From positions 62,001-126,000 of the forward strand of contig NZ_BMVP01000004.1 in NCBI RefSeq assembly GCF_014650775.1: a stretch of DNA of 64,000 nt. The letters are read 5' to 3'. The translations under genes were made by a program, and so were the position numbers. Origin of the DNA: Streptomyces cirratus (lineage in GTDB: Bacteria; Actinomycetota; Actinomycetes; Streptomycetales; Streptomycetaceae). Under the pieces are notes generated by a model. That model was not told the DNA's origin, did not search any database, and was given only the letters and a program-made list of their open reading frames with translations. Positions 53,309 through 61,603 of the stretch are shown in pieces. The first letter of the stretch is position 1; every line of letters starts with the position of its first letter.

Positions 53309-53792
53309 GCGTGACGTCCCCGTAGCCGTCTTCCCGGGTCGCGCCGTCGGGCCGGAAACCGGCTCGTTCGTAAAAACGCCTGGCCTGCCGGTTGTCACCG
53401 AGGACCCACAGGGCCAGGGCCCGGAACTGCTGGGCCTCCAGACGTGCGTGAACCTCGCCGAGCAGGGCGCGGCCGACGCCCCCGCCGATGCGGTCGGGCC
53501 GGACGTAGAGCGCGTAGACCTCCCCGGTCCGGACACCGGCGGGCCCCCGGTACGGACCGCAGCTGATCCAGCCCACGAGCGCGCCGTCGTCGTCGAGGGC
53601 GACGAGCTCGGTCGACCGCCGCAGCGGATCGGCGAACCACGCCCGGCGCCGCTGCGCATCGCTCTCGACCGTCATCGCGTCCAGGTACCCCTGGGGGACG
53701 ATTCCGGCGTACGCCGACTGCCAGCCCCGCACCCGGACCGCCGAGACGGCGTCGACGTCGGCTTCGTACATCTCCCGTACCCGCACCATCAC
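53274..53792 (-). CDS. GNAT-family N-acetyltransferase
   Basis: A 172-residue acetyltransferase. It has REMYEADVDAVSAVRVRGWQ at the start, ALVGWISCGPYRG, the acetyl-CoA motif VRPDRIGGGVGRALL, and LWVLGDNRQARRFYERAGFRP with the usual Asn and Tyr. The substrate is unknown. It starts at GTG 53792 or ATG 53789. Its end overlaps the convergent universal stress gene. Confidence 0.9.
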   Translation of the reverse strand: MMVRVREMYEADVDAVSAVRVRGWQSAYAGIVPQGYLDAMTVESDAQRRRAWFADPLRRSTELVALDDDGALVGWISCGPYRGPAGVRTGEVYALYVRPDRIGGGVGRALLGEVHARLEAQQFRALALWVLGDNRQARRFYERAGFRPDGATREDGYGDVTLTELRYRRPLP

Positions 53793-53952
53793 GCCACCCT
53801 AGGGTGCGTCCGCGCGTCAACCGAACTGCTTTTGCGGCGCCGATGCACGCGCGATCGGGTGACATGCCGCCACATCGGGGGCCGGCCTCGCGTTAGCAGG
53901 ACGACTTCCCCGCCAGGGGCCCTTTTCCGTTCAAGTTAAGGAATGCGCCAGA

Positions 53953-54366
53953 ATGCTGAAGAACATGATGATCACCGCAGCAGCCACCGCCGCCGCGATC
54001 GGCGCGGGCGCTGCCGTCGCCGCCCCGGCCATGGCCATCGGCAATGACAACGGGATCAACACCGTCAACGGCAACGGCGCCGCGCAGATCTACGGCAACC
54101 AGAAGACCGAGGGCGCCATGAGCCCGCAGCTGAGCCTGGTCCAGGGCACGCTGAACAAGCCCTGCATCGGCCTCCCGGCCAAGGTCAACGCCCAGTCCCT
54201 GGTGGCGGTCATCGCCAACATCGGTGTCCAGGACATCAACGTCCTGTCCAACCCGCAGAACCAGCAGTGCACCGAGAACTCCACCCAGGCCAAGGGCGAC
54301 GAGTCGCTGTCGCACATCCTGGACAACATCCCGGTCCTCTCCGGGAACCTGTCCGCCAACAGCTGA
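53953..54366 (+). CDS. Rodlin protein (aerial hyphae/spore surface)
   Basis: A 137-residue secreted protein. The signal peptide (NMMITAAATAAAIGAGAAVA, with cut near AMA) is followed by IGNDNGINTVNGNGAAQIYG, MSPQLSLVQGTLNKPCIGLP and NVGVQDINVLSNPQNQQCTEN-like features. This is the rodlin family, which arranges chaplin fibrils into the rodlet layer. Two Cys in the mature part could form a disulfide. Rodlins are usually found as a divergent rdlA/rdlB pair close to chaplin genes; here only one copy is present and the neighbours are GNAT genes. A hairpin at 54437-54466 ends it. Confidence 0.93.
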   Translation: MLKNMMITAAATAAAIGAGAAVAAPAMAIGNDNGINTVNGNGAAQIYGNQKTEGAMSPQLSLVQGTLNKPCIGLPAKVNAQSLVAVIANIGVQDINVLSNPQNQQCTENSTQAKGDESLSHILDNIPVLSGNLSANS

Positions 54367-54436
54367 CCGGGCGCCGCCTGCGCGGCTGCTCCGCCTGACC
54401 GCCCCCCGGCATCCGGGGTCGGCACGCACGGCGCAC

Positions 54437-54466
54437 GGCCCCGGCCTCCACGAGGACGCCGGGGCC
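54437..54466 (+). terminator. Hairpin after the rodlin gene
   Basis: GGCCCCGGC (54437-54445) pairs perfectly with GCCGGGGCC (54458-54466) around a 12-nt loop, about 70 bases past the rodlin stop; TT follows. Confidence 0.6.
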
Positions 54467-54531
54467 TTCGCCTGCGGCGGCACGGGCGCGGCAGGGTGGT
54501 GGCCGCGCCGGCGCCCCGGCATGATGCTGTG

Positions 54532-55137
54532 GTGATCGCTCCGATAGCCCCCGTGGTCCCCGCCGGCAGCATGAGTGGTGGCGGGCAACCGTCCTTCCGC
54601 CTCGCGAGCGGCTTCGTCCTGCGTCCGTGGCGACCCGACGACGCCGACGTGCTGGTGGTCTCCTGCCGCGACCCCGAGGTCCGGCAGTGGAACCGGCCCG
54701 TGGGCCTCACGCTGGACGCGGCCGTCGAGAAGATCGGACGCTGGGAGCAGGGCTGGCGGGCCGAAGAGGTCGCGATCTGGGCGGTCTGCCGCTCCGAGGA
54801 GGCCGAGCCCGTGGGGCTGATCGGGCTGGCGGACATGGATCTGCGGGGAGGAAGCGGCGAGTTCCTGTACTGGCTGCTGCCGGCCGGGCGGGGACACGGG
54901 GTCATGGCCGAGGCGACGGTCCGGGTCAGTCGCTGGGCTGTGGAGGAACTGGGCCTGCACCGCCTGCGGATCACGCATTCCGTTGCCAACCGGGCGTCGT
55001 GCGGGGTCGCGACCAGGGCGGGGTTCCCCTTGGAGGGGGTGATGCGGAGCGCGCTGCTGCACGCGGACGGGTGGCACGACGAGCACCTTCACGCACGCGT
55101 CCAGGGCGACCCCTGGCCGTCACCCGAGGGGCGGTGA
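54532..55137 (+). CDS. GNAT acetyltransferase, RimJ/RimL type
   Basis: A 201-residue protein. It has the RimJ/L pattern LASGFVLRPWRPDDADVLVV, WAVCRSEEAEPVGLIGL, GSGEFLYWLLPAGRGHGVMA and LHRLRITHSVANRASCGVAT, then RAGFPLEG. The family acetylates N-termini or small amines such as ribosomal proteins or antibiotics. A GTG start at 54532 is assumed; ATG 54571 is an alternative. The stop overlaps the following gene's GTG start (GTGA), so the two were once one operon. Confidence 0.88.
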   Translation: MIAPIAPVVPAGSMSGGGQPSFRLASGFVLRPWRPDDADVLVVSCRDPEVRQWNRPVGLTLDAAVEKIGRWEQGWRAEEVAIWAVCRSEEAEPVGLIGLADMDLRGGSGEFLYWLLPAGRGHGVMAEATVRVSRWAVEELGLHRLRITHSVANRASCGVATRAGFPLEGVMRSALLHADGWHDEHLHARVQGDPWPSPEGR

Positions 55138-55705
55138 CCCGGACGGCGCTTCCCCCCGGCCTCGTCACCGCCGTCCTGCACCTCCTGGACGACCTCGGCG
55201 CCTCGGCCACCCCGCATCCCGGTGGCACCCTCGGCGCGCACCTGCAACGGGTTCAGCGGCAGTTGGAACACTGGGCGGCCCGGCCCGCACTCCAACTGGC
55301 GGGACTGTGCCACGCCTTCTACGGCACGGACGGGTTCGCCACCGCTCCCCTGCCCCTCGCGGAGGCTCCCGCCTCGGCCAACTGATCGGCGCCGAAGCCG
55401 AGTCCATCGTGTACCTGTACGCGAGCTGCGACCGCGGCGCTTCGTACCCGACGCTCGACGACGCCGGCGCGGCCTTCCGGGACCGGTTCACCGGCCGCAC
55501 CTTCGTCCCCACGCTCCCGCAGCGCAAGGACTTCGCCGAGCTTTCGGCCGCGAACGAACTGGACATCGCCCGCGTCGACGCGGGCTTCCGCGAGAGGTGG
55601 GGAGGCGACCTCCTCGCCCTCTTCACCCGGCTCCGGCCGCTGCTCAGCCCGGCGGCGTGGCACGACTGCACGGCCGTGCTCGGTCCCCCGGACGTTCGCC
55701 ACTGA
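55134..55705 (+). pseudogene. Frameshifted DUF6817-type gene
   Basis: The first frame runs from the GTG at 55134 (TALPPGLVTAVLHLLDDLG, HPGGTLGAHLQRV, GLCHAFYGTDGFATAPLPLAE) and hits TGA at 55382. The protein continues in another frame (SRLGQLIGAEAESIVYLYAS, DRFTGRTFVPTLPQRKDF) to TGA at 55703. Together they form one domain of about 190 residues. It is of the DUF6817 type, with HPGGTL and GLCHAxYGTDG motifs that look like a degenerate HD-type site. Adding one base between 55364 and 55365 would join the halves as LAE-R-SRLGQL. A real mutation or a sequencing error are both possible. Confidence 0.8.
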
Positions 55706-55714
55706 AACCGGCGC

Positions 55715-56206
55715 TCAGGCCGGGTGGCCCGGCTCGAAGTCCTTCACGTCGCTGAACCGCAGCAGCGCGGGCGTTCCCGCGACCGGCGGGGACTGCTCGG
55801 TCGGGGTCAGGAGGAAGCCGACGTGGTCTCCGCCCGGGATGCGCTCCTCGATCCGTCCGACGAACCAGACGCAGGCTTCGTCAAGCACCGGGCTGCCGTC
55901 CGCGCTCTGGTGCCAGGCGACCCGCTCGAACTTGTCCACGCGGTCGCCGGTCTCGCTGCCGAACCACCTGGCCAGCTCGCGCTGCTCGCGCCGCAGGACG
56001 TGCACGGTGAGGTGGGTGGCCCGGCGGGCGACGCCGAAGGTGTGGTTGGCCGTGGACAGCCACACCATGTAGCGCGCGGGGTGGATCGAGCACTGCGAGG
56101 CGAAGCCCACGAGGCACCCCGCCTGCTCGCCGTCCGCCGCGGTGGTCACCACGTACATGGGACCGTCGAGCACATCGGTCAACGGGTCCAGGCTCAGCTC
56201 CGCCAT
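55715..56206 (-). CDS. Flavin reductase-like domain protein
   Basis: A 163-residue protein of the FMN-binding split-barrel (flavin reductase) family. Features are LDGPMYVVTTAADGEQAGCL, VGFASQCSIHPARYMVWLST, NHTFGVARRATHLTVHVL and the late HVGFLLTPTE. Members reduce FMN or FAD for monooxygenases, or bind flavin and heme. No oxygenase partner is adjacent. I chose the ATG at 56206 because AGGAG lies six bases upstream, although the frame is open far beyond. Confidence 0.85.
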   Translation of the reverse strand: MAELSLDPLTDVLDGPMYVVTTAADGEQAGCLVGFASQCSIHPARYMVWLSTANHTFGVARRATHLTVHVLRREQRELARWFGSETGDRVDKFERVAWHQSADGSPVLDEACVWFVGRIEERIPGGDHVGFLLTPTEQSPPVAGTPALLRFSDVKDFEPGHPA

Positions 56207-56572
56207 TCGCAGCTCCTCACGTCGTTCCGGTCCCGCCCGGAGCCGGCATGCGGCGGCTACCCCGCGCGGGGGCTTCCAACCGCCGGGCGGTCCCCCCAAC
56301 AGGTGGAGCCACTCGCCCGTCGGTGACATTGCGCCGAACGGCGGCATGTCGTCCGTCCCGCCGCCCCGGACGCGGGGTGCCGTGCGCCCACGGATACCGA
56401 TGGCTCGGGACTGCGGGACTCCGGTCCGCCACGGGCAGTTCGTGCTCGCGCAACCGGATCGGCGTCCGCCCCCGCCGCCCGCTCGTCCATCCGACGCAGG
56501 GCGTGTTTCCGGGAACGCGGCAGGGGTGATTTCTGATGAGCACACCAACCCCTCCCTACTCAAGGAGTAGCC
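56207..56572. other. Intergenic region without recognised gene
   Basis: 366 bases between the divergent flavin reductase and small secreted peptide genes. Open frames exist on both strands but none shows domain character. AAGGAG before the ATG at 56573 is clear. No operator recognised. Confidence 0.45.
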
Positions 56573-56776
56573 ATGCGCATCCGCGCCGCAGTCACCACCC
56601 TCGCCCTTGCCGCCACCATGGTCCTCGGTGGCGCCGCCACCGCGCTCGCCCACGGTGACGACGACCACAACAGCGGTTCGGCGCACCACGGCGCCTGCTA
56701 CCTGGCGGGCGGCGTCAACCACGGCAACCCGGGCTTCGCCGGCGGTTGCGAGTGGGCGGGCATCGACTGGCGCTGA
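56573..56776 (+). CDS. Small His-rich secreted peptide with one Cys pair
   Basis: A 67-residue precursor. The signal peptide (RIRAAVTTLALAATMVLGGA, with cut near ALA) is followed by a mature peptide of about 40 residues. It starts HGDDDHNSGSAHHGACYL and ends with GFAGGCEWAGIDWR. The N-terminal His/Asp cluster could bind zinc or copper, and the two Cys could form a disulfide. It resembles no named family I know; it is not a chaplin. It is convergent with a ZIP metal transporter gene. Strong AAGGAG site. Confidence 0.75.
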   Translation: MRIRAAVTTLALAATMVLGGAATALAHGDDDHNSGSAHHGACYLAGGVNHGNPGFAGGCEWAGIDWR

Positions 56777-56792
56777 CCGCCCGAGCAGGTGC

Positions 56793-56818
56793 GTGGCCCG
56801 GAGTCCGCTCCGGGCCAC
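56793..56818 (+). terminator. Hairpin after the secreted peptide gene
   Basis: GTGGCCCGGAG-TCCG-CTCCGGGCCAC, a perfect 11-bp stem with a 4-nt loop, 17 bases past the stop. Confidence 0.75.
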
Positions 56819-56820
56819 GC

Positions 56821-56863
56821 CCGTTCCCGAACCGGCGTGCGGCCGCCGCCGGTTCGGGAACGG
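56821..56863 (-). terminator. 17-bp hairpin after the ZIP transporter gene
   Basis: CCGTTCCCGAACCGGCG (56821-56837) pairs perfectly with its complement at 56847-56863 around a 9-nt loop, 14 bases from the end of the ZIP gene. With the previous stem it forms a back-to-back terminator pair. Confidence 0.8.
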
Positions 56864-56877
56864 TCATCGGGAGCGCG

Positions 56878-57627
56878 TCAGGCGTGGGACACGACGAAAG
56901 CGACCAGGAACCCGAGCACCGTGGTGAGCCCGGTGAGGAGGTGCGCCTGCTCGAACGCCTCCGGGATCATGGTGTCCGCGATCATGGCGAGGATGGCCCC
57001 GGCGGCCACGGCGGTGATCGCCGCCAAGACGCTCGGGGAAGCGCTGCCGAGGAGCGTGTACCCCGCCAGTGCCGCCAGGGCGGAGACCACCGCGATGACC
57101 GCCCACAGCGTGAAGACGTAGGTGCGGCTGCGCCCCGCCCGCTTCATACCGGCCGCGCTCGCCATGCCTTCGGGAACGTTGCTGATGAAGACGGCCGCGA
57201 CGGTGGCGACGCCCACGCTGCCGCCGCCGAGCAGGCTGGTGCCGATGACCACCGACTCCGGGATGCCGTCGAGCAGCGCGCCGAGGGCGATGGCATTGCC
57301 GGAACCGGGCTGTTCCTTCTCCGACGGCTGGTGCCCGCCCGACCGCTTGCGGTGCCGGGCTCCGTGCCGGGCCAGCACCACGTTCGCCAGGGAGTACGCG
57401 GCCGCCCCGGCCACGGCCCCGCAGGCCGTGGGCACGACGCCGCCCTGTTCGTAGGCTTCGCCCATCAGGTCGAAGGACACGGCGGAGATCAGTACCCCGC
57501 TGCCGAAGGCCATGATCAGCGCGATCCACTGGGCGGGGACCCGGAACAGTGATCCCACCGCCGCACCCACCAGCAGGGCCGCTCCGGCGAACAGACCCCA
57601 TCCTCCTGCGACCAGCGCTCCCGCCAT
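56878..57627 (-). CDS. ZIP-family metal transporter
   Basis: A 249-residue protein with about eight helices. The key TM4-TM5 motifs are present: ALGALLDGIPESVVIGTSLL with Asp and Glu where His/Asn/Glu bind metal in other ZIPs, and FISNVPEGMASAAGMKRAG with the NxPEG signature. A His/Lys-rich cytoplasmic loop (ARHGARHRKRSGGHQPSEKE) precedes them. The family moves zinc or other divalent metals into the cytoplasm. It is convergent with the small His-rich secreted peptide gene, with two terminators in between. Confidence 0.92.
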   Translation of the reverse strand: MAGALVAGGWGLFAGAALLVGAAVGSLFRVPAQWIALIMAFGSGVLISAVSFDLMGEAYEQGGVVPTACGAVAGAAAYSLANVVLARHGARHRKRSGGHQPSEKEQPGSGNAIALGALLDGIPESVVIGTSLLGGGSVGVATVAAVFISNVPEGMASAAGMKRAGRSRTYVFTLWAVIAVVSALAALAGYTLLGSASPSVLAAITAVAAGAILAMIADTMIPEAFEQAHLLTGLTTVLGFLVAFVVSHA

Positions 57628-57714
57628 GTGCCGTCCTTTCGCCCGTGTGCGTCACCGCCCCCCTGCCCCGGTGGACCCGCTCCCACTCCGGTCGCCGCCG
57701 GCCGGGATCGCGGT

Positions 57715-58398
57715 TCACCCGTAGCTGATGCTCACCTTGCGGAAGCCGAGCGAGCGGAGCAGGCCCTCCAGCATCGCCGTGGTGTTCTGCTCCGCGCGTG
57801 CGGCGAGGCCGCTGTCGCGGGCCGCCTCGGTGATGTGCTGGACGGCCAGGCGCTGTACGGCCTGTTCGCCGGCCGGATTGTCGGAGAAGAAGTCGCCTAG
57901 CCTGTCCAGCAGGCCGCGCTGCTTCGACACGGCGTAGGAGTGGTCGGGGTCGAGGGCGGCCGGGCCGAGGGTCGCGTGCGGAAGCCTGATCGACGCCTCG
58001 GTCCGGTCGTCGTTCACGGTGACGCTCTTCTCGCCGAGGCCGCCCAGTTCGACGTATCCGCTGACCGCGCCGGCGCCGACGTACAGCGTGCGGGTCCCGC
58101 GGATGGCGTCCGGCAGGAAGGCGGCGTCCTTCTCCAGGTCGACCACCACCTGGAAGTTGCCGACCGCGCCCTCGTAGCGGTGCATGTCCTGGATCGACTT
58201 GAGCAGCGCGGGACCGGAGCGGTCGCGGGTGTCCTCGCCGAACAGGCCGCCGAGGCCGGGGAGCAGGCTGGAACGACCGACGACCACGACCAGCGCCACG
58301 AGCAGGGCCAGGCCCCCGGCCCCCAGTGGCCACCACCGCATCCTGCCCCGGCGCGGCGGGGTGACCGGCTGCTCGGAAGTACGCGAAGAGGTCTCCAT
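57715..58398 (-). CDS. DUF4230 membrane-anchored protein
   Basis: A 227-residue protein with one N-terminal membrane helix (WWPLGAGGLALLVALVVVVG). An outside domain follows with LLKSIQDMHRYEGAVGNFQV, DAIRGTRTLYVGAGAVSGYV, SVTVNDDRTEASIRLPHATL and a long C-terminal helix rich in Ala/Glu/Gln (AARDSGLAARAEQNTTAMLE). This matches the DUF4230 family of unknown function. It stands alone, divergent from the FUSC gene. Confidence 0.85.
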   Translation of the reverse strand: METSSRTSEQPVTPPRRGRMRWWPLGAGGLALLVALVVVVGRSSLLPGLGGLFGEDTRDRSGPALLKSIQDMHRYEGAVGNFQVVVDLEKDAAFLPDAIRGTRTLYVGAGAVSGYVELGGLGEKSVTVNDDRTEASIRLPHATLGPAALDPDHSYAVSKQRGLLDRLGDFFSDNPAGEQAVQRLAVQHITEAARDSGLAARAEQNTTAMLEGLLRSLGFRKVSISYG

Positions 58399-58575
58399 GC
58401 CTTCCGTCTACCCCGCAGGGCCGCCCCCACCTCCACCCGGTGCGATCCGCTTGTCTCAAGTCCCTTGAGGTGCAGGGAGTTTGGATGCCTGCGGCAGCAC
58501 GTCGGCATGCGGTGCGCAGGTGCGGGGCACAAGCGTACGATCCCGCCCCGACCGAACCCGAGAGGTGATGCCCGT

Positions 58576-59733
58576 ATGGCCGTGGCCAGTGGTCCGGCAC
58601 GACGGATGAGCGCGGCGGCACGCGAGGCCCTCGCGTACGTCCGCAGGAGCATCGAGTCGCCGGGTACCGAGCGTGACGACCTGATCCGGCAGGCGAAGAC
58701 GGTGGTGGCGGCGATGGCCGCCTGGGCGCTGGCACACCGCCTCCTGCCGCCCACGGTCACCACGTTCGCGCCGTTCACCGCGATCCTCGCCCTCCAGGCC
58801 ACGCTCTACCGTTCGGTGCGCGAATGCGTCCGGTACCTCGGGGCGATGGTCCTCGGGGCGGCCCTGGCCGCCGGGCTCGCCGCCGGGGTGGGCATCCACG
58901 CCTGGTCCTTCGGCCTGCTCGCCCTCCTCGCGCTCGTGATCGGGCGCATGCGGCACCTCGGTTCCCAGGGGCTCCAGGTCGCGGTCGTCGGCTTCTTCGC
59001 CTTCACCTCCGGACACGGCCGCATCGACTACATAGGCCACCTCGCCGGCTCGGTCTCCCTCGGCGCGCTCTGCGGTCTGTCGGCGCACCTGCTGCTCGCA
59101 CCGGCCCGGCACGTACGCCACCGCCAGCAGGCGGTGGCCGACCTCTACGGGAGGCTGCGGCAGATCGTCAGCGAGCTGGCGGCGGCCACCGGGAAGGACG
59201 ACGGGCCGACCGGGGAGCAGGTCGAGCGGTGGCGGCGCGGCTGTGACGGGGTCGCGGCGGACGCGCCGCACGTCCAGGCGTCCGTCGACGCGGAGGCCGA
59301 GAACAGCCGCCTCAATCCGCGCCGCGCCGATGGCAGGGACGGTGACGTCCTGCCGCGCGCCCAGGAGGCCGGTCAGGCGGCCGACCGGAGCGCCGCGCAC
59401 CTGCGCTCCCTGCTGCGCAGCCTGTCGTACTCCCTCGACAGCGGGCACTACACCCAGGTGCCGCGCCGGTTCCTGTCCGGGTACGGCGCCCTCCTGAACA
59501 CGGTAGCCGAGGCCATGGAGCAGGTCGGGCGGCCCGCCCGGACCGACCGGCGGGAACTCGAAGCCCTCGTCGAGGACGGGCTGGCCCGCCACGAGGACCT
59601 GGAGTACGCCGTCCAGCAGGACACCGCCGTACCCGCCCCCGTACGGACGCTGTGCGGCGCGCTCCTCACCGACGCGGGCCGCCTGCTCCACGAGCTGCGC
59701 GGTGCGGTCCCCGAACCAGCCGCCACTCGCTGA
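58576..59733 (+). CDS. FUSC-type (aromatic acid exporter-like) membrane protein
   Basis: A 385-residue protein. About six helices lie in the N-terminal half (TVVAAMAAWALAHRLLPP, FTAILALQATLYRSVRECVR, ALALVIGRMRHLGSQGLQVA-like) and a cytoplasmic helical half follows (ADLYGRLRQIVSEL, LLRSLSYSLDSGHYTQ). This is the one-half FUSC/ArAE layout. The family exports aromatic acids or is linked to envelope stress. The ATG at 58576 follows GAGGTGA. The gene is followed by an MFS gene on the same strand. Confidence 0.85.
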   Translation: MAVASGPARRMSAAAREALAYVRRSIESPGTERDDLIRQAKTVVAAMAAWALAHRLLPPTVTTFAPFTAILALQATLYRSVRECVRYLGAMVLGAALAAGLAAGVGIHAWSFGLLALLALVIGRMRHLGSQGLQVAVVGFFAFTSGHGRIDYIGHLAGSVSLGALCGLSAHLLLAPARHVRHRQQAVADLYGRLRQIVSELAAATGKDDGPTGEQVERWRRGCDGVAADAPHVQASVDAEAENSRLNPRRADGRDGDVLPRAQEAGQAADRSAAHLRSLLRSLSYSLDSGHYTQVPRRFLSGYGALLNTVAEAMEQVGRPARTDRRELEALVEDGLARHEDLEYAVQQDTAVPAPVRTLCGALLTDAGRLLHELRGAVPEPAATR

Positions 59734-59794
59734 GACCGGCACCGCCATGGGCTCCGGGAGGCGGCCGGCGCCCCCGCGCCTCAGGGTGTTGTCC

Positions 59795-61006
59795 ATGACA
59801 CGGATCGGCGCCGCCCCCTCCCGCACCCGCCGCCCGCGCCGGCCCGGTTACGCGGGCGCCGGGGCGGTGTTCGCCATCGGCATGGCCGGCACGACGCTGC
59901 CCACCCCGCTGTACGGGCTGTACCAGCAGGAGCTGGGTTTCTCCGACCTGACGGTGACCCTGGTCTTCGCCGCCTACGCGGTCGGCGTGATCTTCACCCT
60001 CCTGGTGGCCGGGGGCTACTCCGACGTCACGGGGCGCCGCCCGGTCCTGCTCTACGCGCTCGGGCTGGGGGCGCTGAGCGCCGTCTGCTTCCTGCTGGTG
60101 GGCGGGCTGCCGCTGCTGTTCGCGGGCCGGGTGCTGTCGGGGTTCTCGGCCGGGCTGCTCAGCGGGGTGGGCACGGTGGCGGTGCTGGAGCTGGCTCCGC
60201 CGGAACAGAAGGCACGCGCCGGTCTCGTCGCGACCGCCGCCAACATGGGCGGGCTGGGCTGTGGTCCGCTGCTCGCGGGGATACTGGCCGAGTACGCCCC
60301 CGCACCGCTCGTCCTGCCCTTCGTCACCCATCTGGTCCTGCTGGCCGTGGCGGCTGCCGTGGTGCTCGCGCTGCCCGAGACGGTGGGCGATGCCCGACGG
60401 TGGGCGCCGCTGCGACCCCAGGGCCTGTCGGTCCCCGCGTCCGTCCGAGGGGTGTTCGTGCCCTGCGCGCTCGCCGCCTTCGCGGGGTTCGCGCTGCTGG
60501 GGCTGTTCACCTCGCTGGCGCCGAGCTTCCTGGCCGAGACGCTGGGCGTGCACAACCACGCGGTGGTGGGACTCGTGGTGTTCTCGGTTTTCCTCGGTTC
60601 GACGCTGGGCCAGTGGCTGGTGGGCCACATCCCGGTGGCGCGGGCGCTGCCGCTGGGCTGTCTCATCCTGGTGGCCGGCCTGCTGCTGGTCGCCGCCTCG
60701 CTGTGGACCGAGTCGCTGGCTCTGCTGGTCGCCGGGGCCCTGGGCGGTGGCCTGGGGCAGGGCGTGGCCTTCCGGGCGGGGCTCAGCGCGGTGGGTGACG
60801 CGGCGCCGCCCGCGCACCGGGGGGCCACGATCTCCTCGTTCTTCGTGGTGGCCTACACGGGGATCTCGTTGCCCGTGGTGGGCGTCGGCGCGCTGACGCT
60901 GTGGCTGGGTCTGGTCGGCGCGGGGTTGACGTTCAGCGCGTGCGCGATCGTGGTGACCGGCGCCACGGGCCTGTACCTGCTGCGGCACCGTCCCCCGGCG
61001 TCCTGA
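59795..61006 (+). CDS. MFS transporter (DHA1-like)
   Basis: A 403-residue 12-TM exporter. TM1 is YAGAGAVFAIGMAGTTLPTP, the TM2-TM3 loop is GGYSDVTGRRPVLLYALG, and the TM5 motif region is AANMGGLGCGPLLAGILAEY, matching motif C of drug:H+ antiporters. The second half has FLAETLGVHNHAVVG and GATISSFFVVAYTGIS. Several upstream ATGs are in frame; I chose 59795, which begins the usual Arg-rich N-tail and has AGGGTG upstream. Substrate unknown; efflux is likely. Confidence 0.87.
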   Translation: MTRIGAAPSRTRRPRRPGYAGAGAVFAIGMAGTTLPTPLYGLYQQELGFSDLTVTLVFAAYAVGVIFTLLVAGGYSDVTGRRPVLLYALGLGALSAVCFLLVGGLPLLFAGRVLSGFSAGLLSGVGTVAVLELAPPEQKARAGLVATAANMGGLGCGPLLAGILAEYAPAPLVLPFVTHLVLLAVAAAVVLALPETVGDARRWAPLRPQGLSVPASVRGVFVPCALAAFAGFALLGLFTSLAPSFLAETLGVHNHAVVGLVVFSVFLGSTLGQWLVGHIPVARALPLGCLILVAGLLLVAASLWTESLALLVAGALGGGLGQGVAFRAGLSAVGDAAPPAHRGATISSFFVVAYTGISLPVVGVGALTLWLGLVGAGLTFSACAIVVTGATGLYLLRHRPPAS

Positions 61007-61170
61007 GCCGGTGGGCCGGGCCCGGTGGCTCGCCGCCGTGCAGCGGCCGCGGCCTCGGACACGTGTGGGGGCCACCGCACGGGGCAGGCGGGCGGTCGCG
61101 GCAGGGGCGCCCCGTCCCGGAGCCGTGCAGGGGGCGACGGCCGCCCGGTGCCGGAAGAGAGGAACTGCCC

Positions 61171-61521
61171 GTGAGCGTCAACGTGTGGGGTTACCGCGAG
61201 GGGTCGGGCCGGGTGGACGCCCTGGATCTGACGGGTTACAAGGTGGAGGCGGCTGACGGCGGCATCGGGAAGGTCAGCAAGCACTCCGACGAGGTCGACT
61301 CGTCGTACATCGTGGTGGACACCGGACCGTGGATCTTCGGCCGGGAGGTGCTGCTCCCCGCGGGCACGGTCACCCGCGTCGACGCGCAGGGCAAGACGAT
61401 CCACGTCGACCGGACGAAGGACCAGATCAAGGCGGCTCCCGAGTTCATCGGCGACCGGCACGCGGAGGACCCGGCCTACTACAGCCGGATCGGCGGGTAC
61501 TACGGCAACCTCCTGGGCTGA
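61171..61521 (+). CDS. PRC-barrel domain protein
   Basis: A 116-residue soluble protein. The PRC-barrel fold shows ALDLTGYKVEAADGGIGKV, the loop SDEVDSSYIVVDTGPWIFG, REVLLPAGTVTRVDAQGK and the final strand TIHVDRTKDQIKAAPEF, then a Tyr/Gly-rich tail (YYSRIGGYYGNLLG). Such proteins are common and abundant in streptomycetes. Their role is unclear, possibly RNA or membrane association. The start is GTG at 61171 with AGAGGAA upstream. Confidence 0.9.
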   Translation: MSVNVWGYREGSGRVDALDLTGYKVEAADGGIGKVSKHSDEVDSSYIVVDTGPWIFGREVLLPAGTVTRVDAQGKTIHVDRTKDQIKAAPEFIGDRHAEDPAYYSRIGGYYGNLLG

Positions 61522-61603
61522 CCCCGCAGGACACGCCGGCTGGCGCCCGCGCGCCGGGATGGCACCCTGAAACTGGGACCGCGAACGGCGGGGCGGAGAC
61601 CAG

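Noticed and set aside
56207..56818. Longer flavin reductase start (frame open to 56818)
   Set aside because: The upstream translation has no split-barrel features and overlaps the secreted peptide gene; AGGAG before 56206 decides the start.
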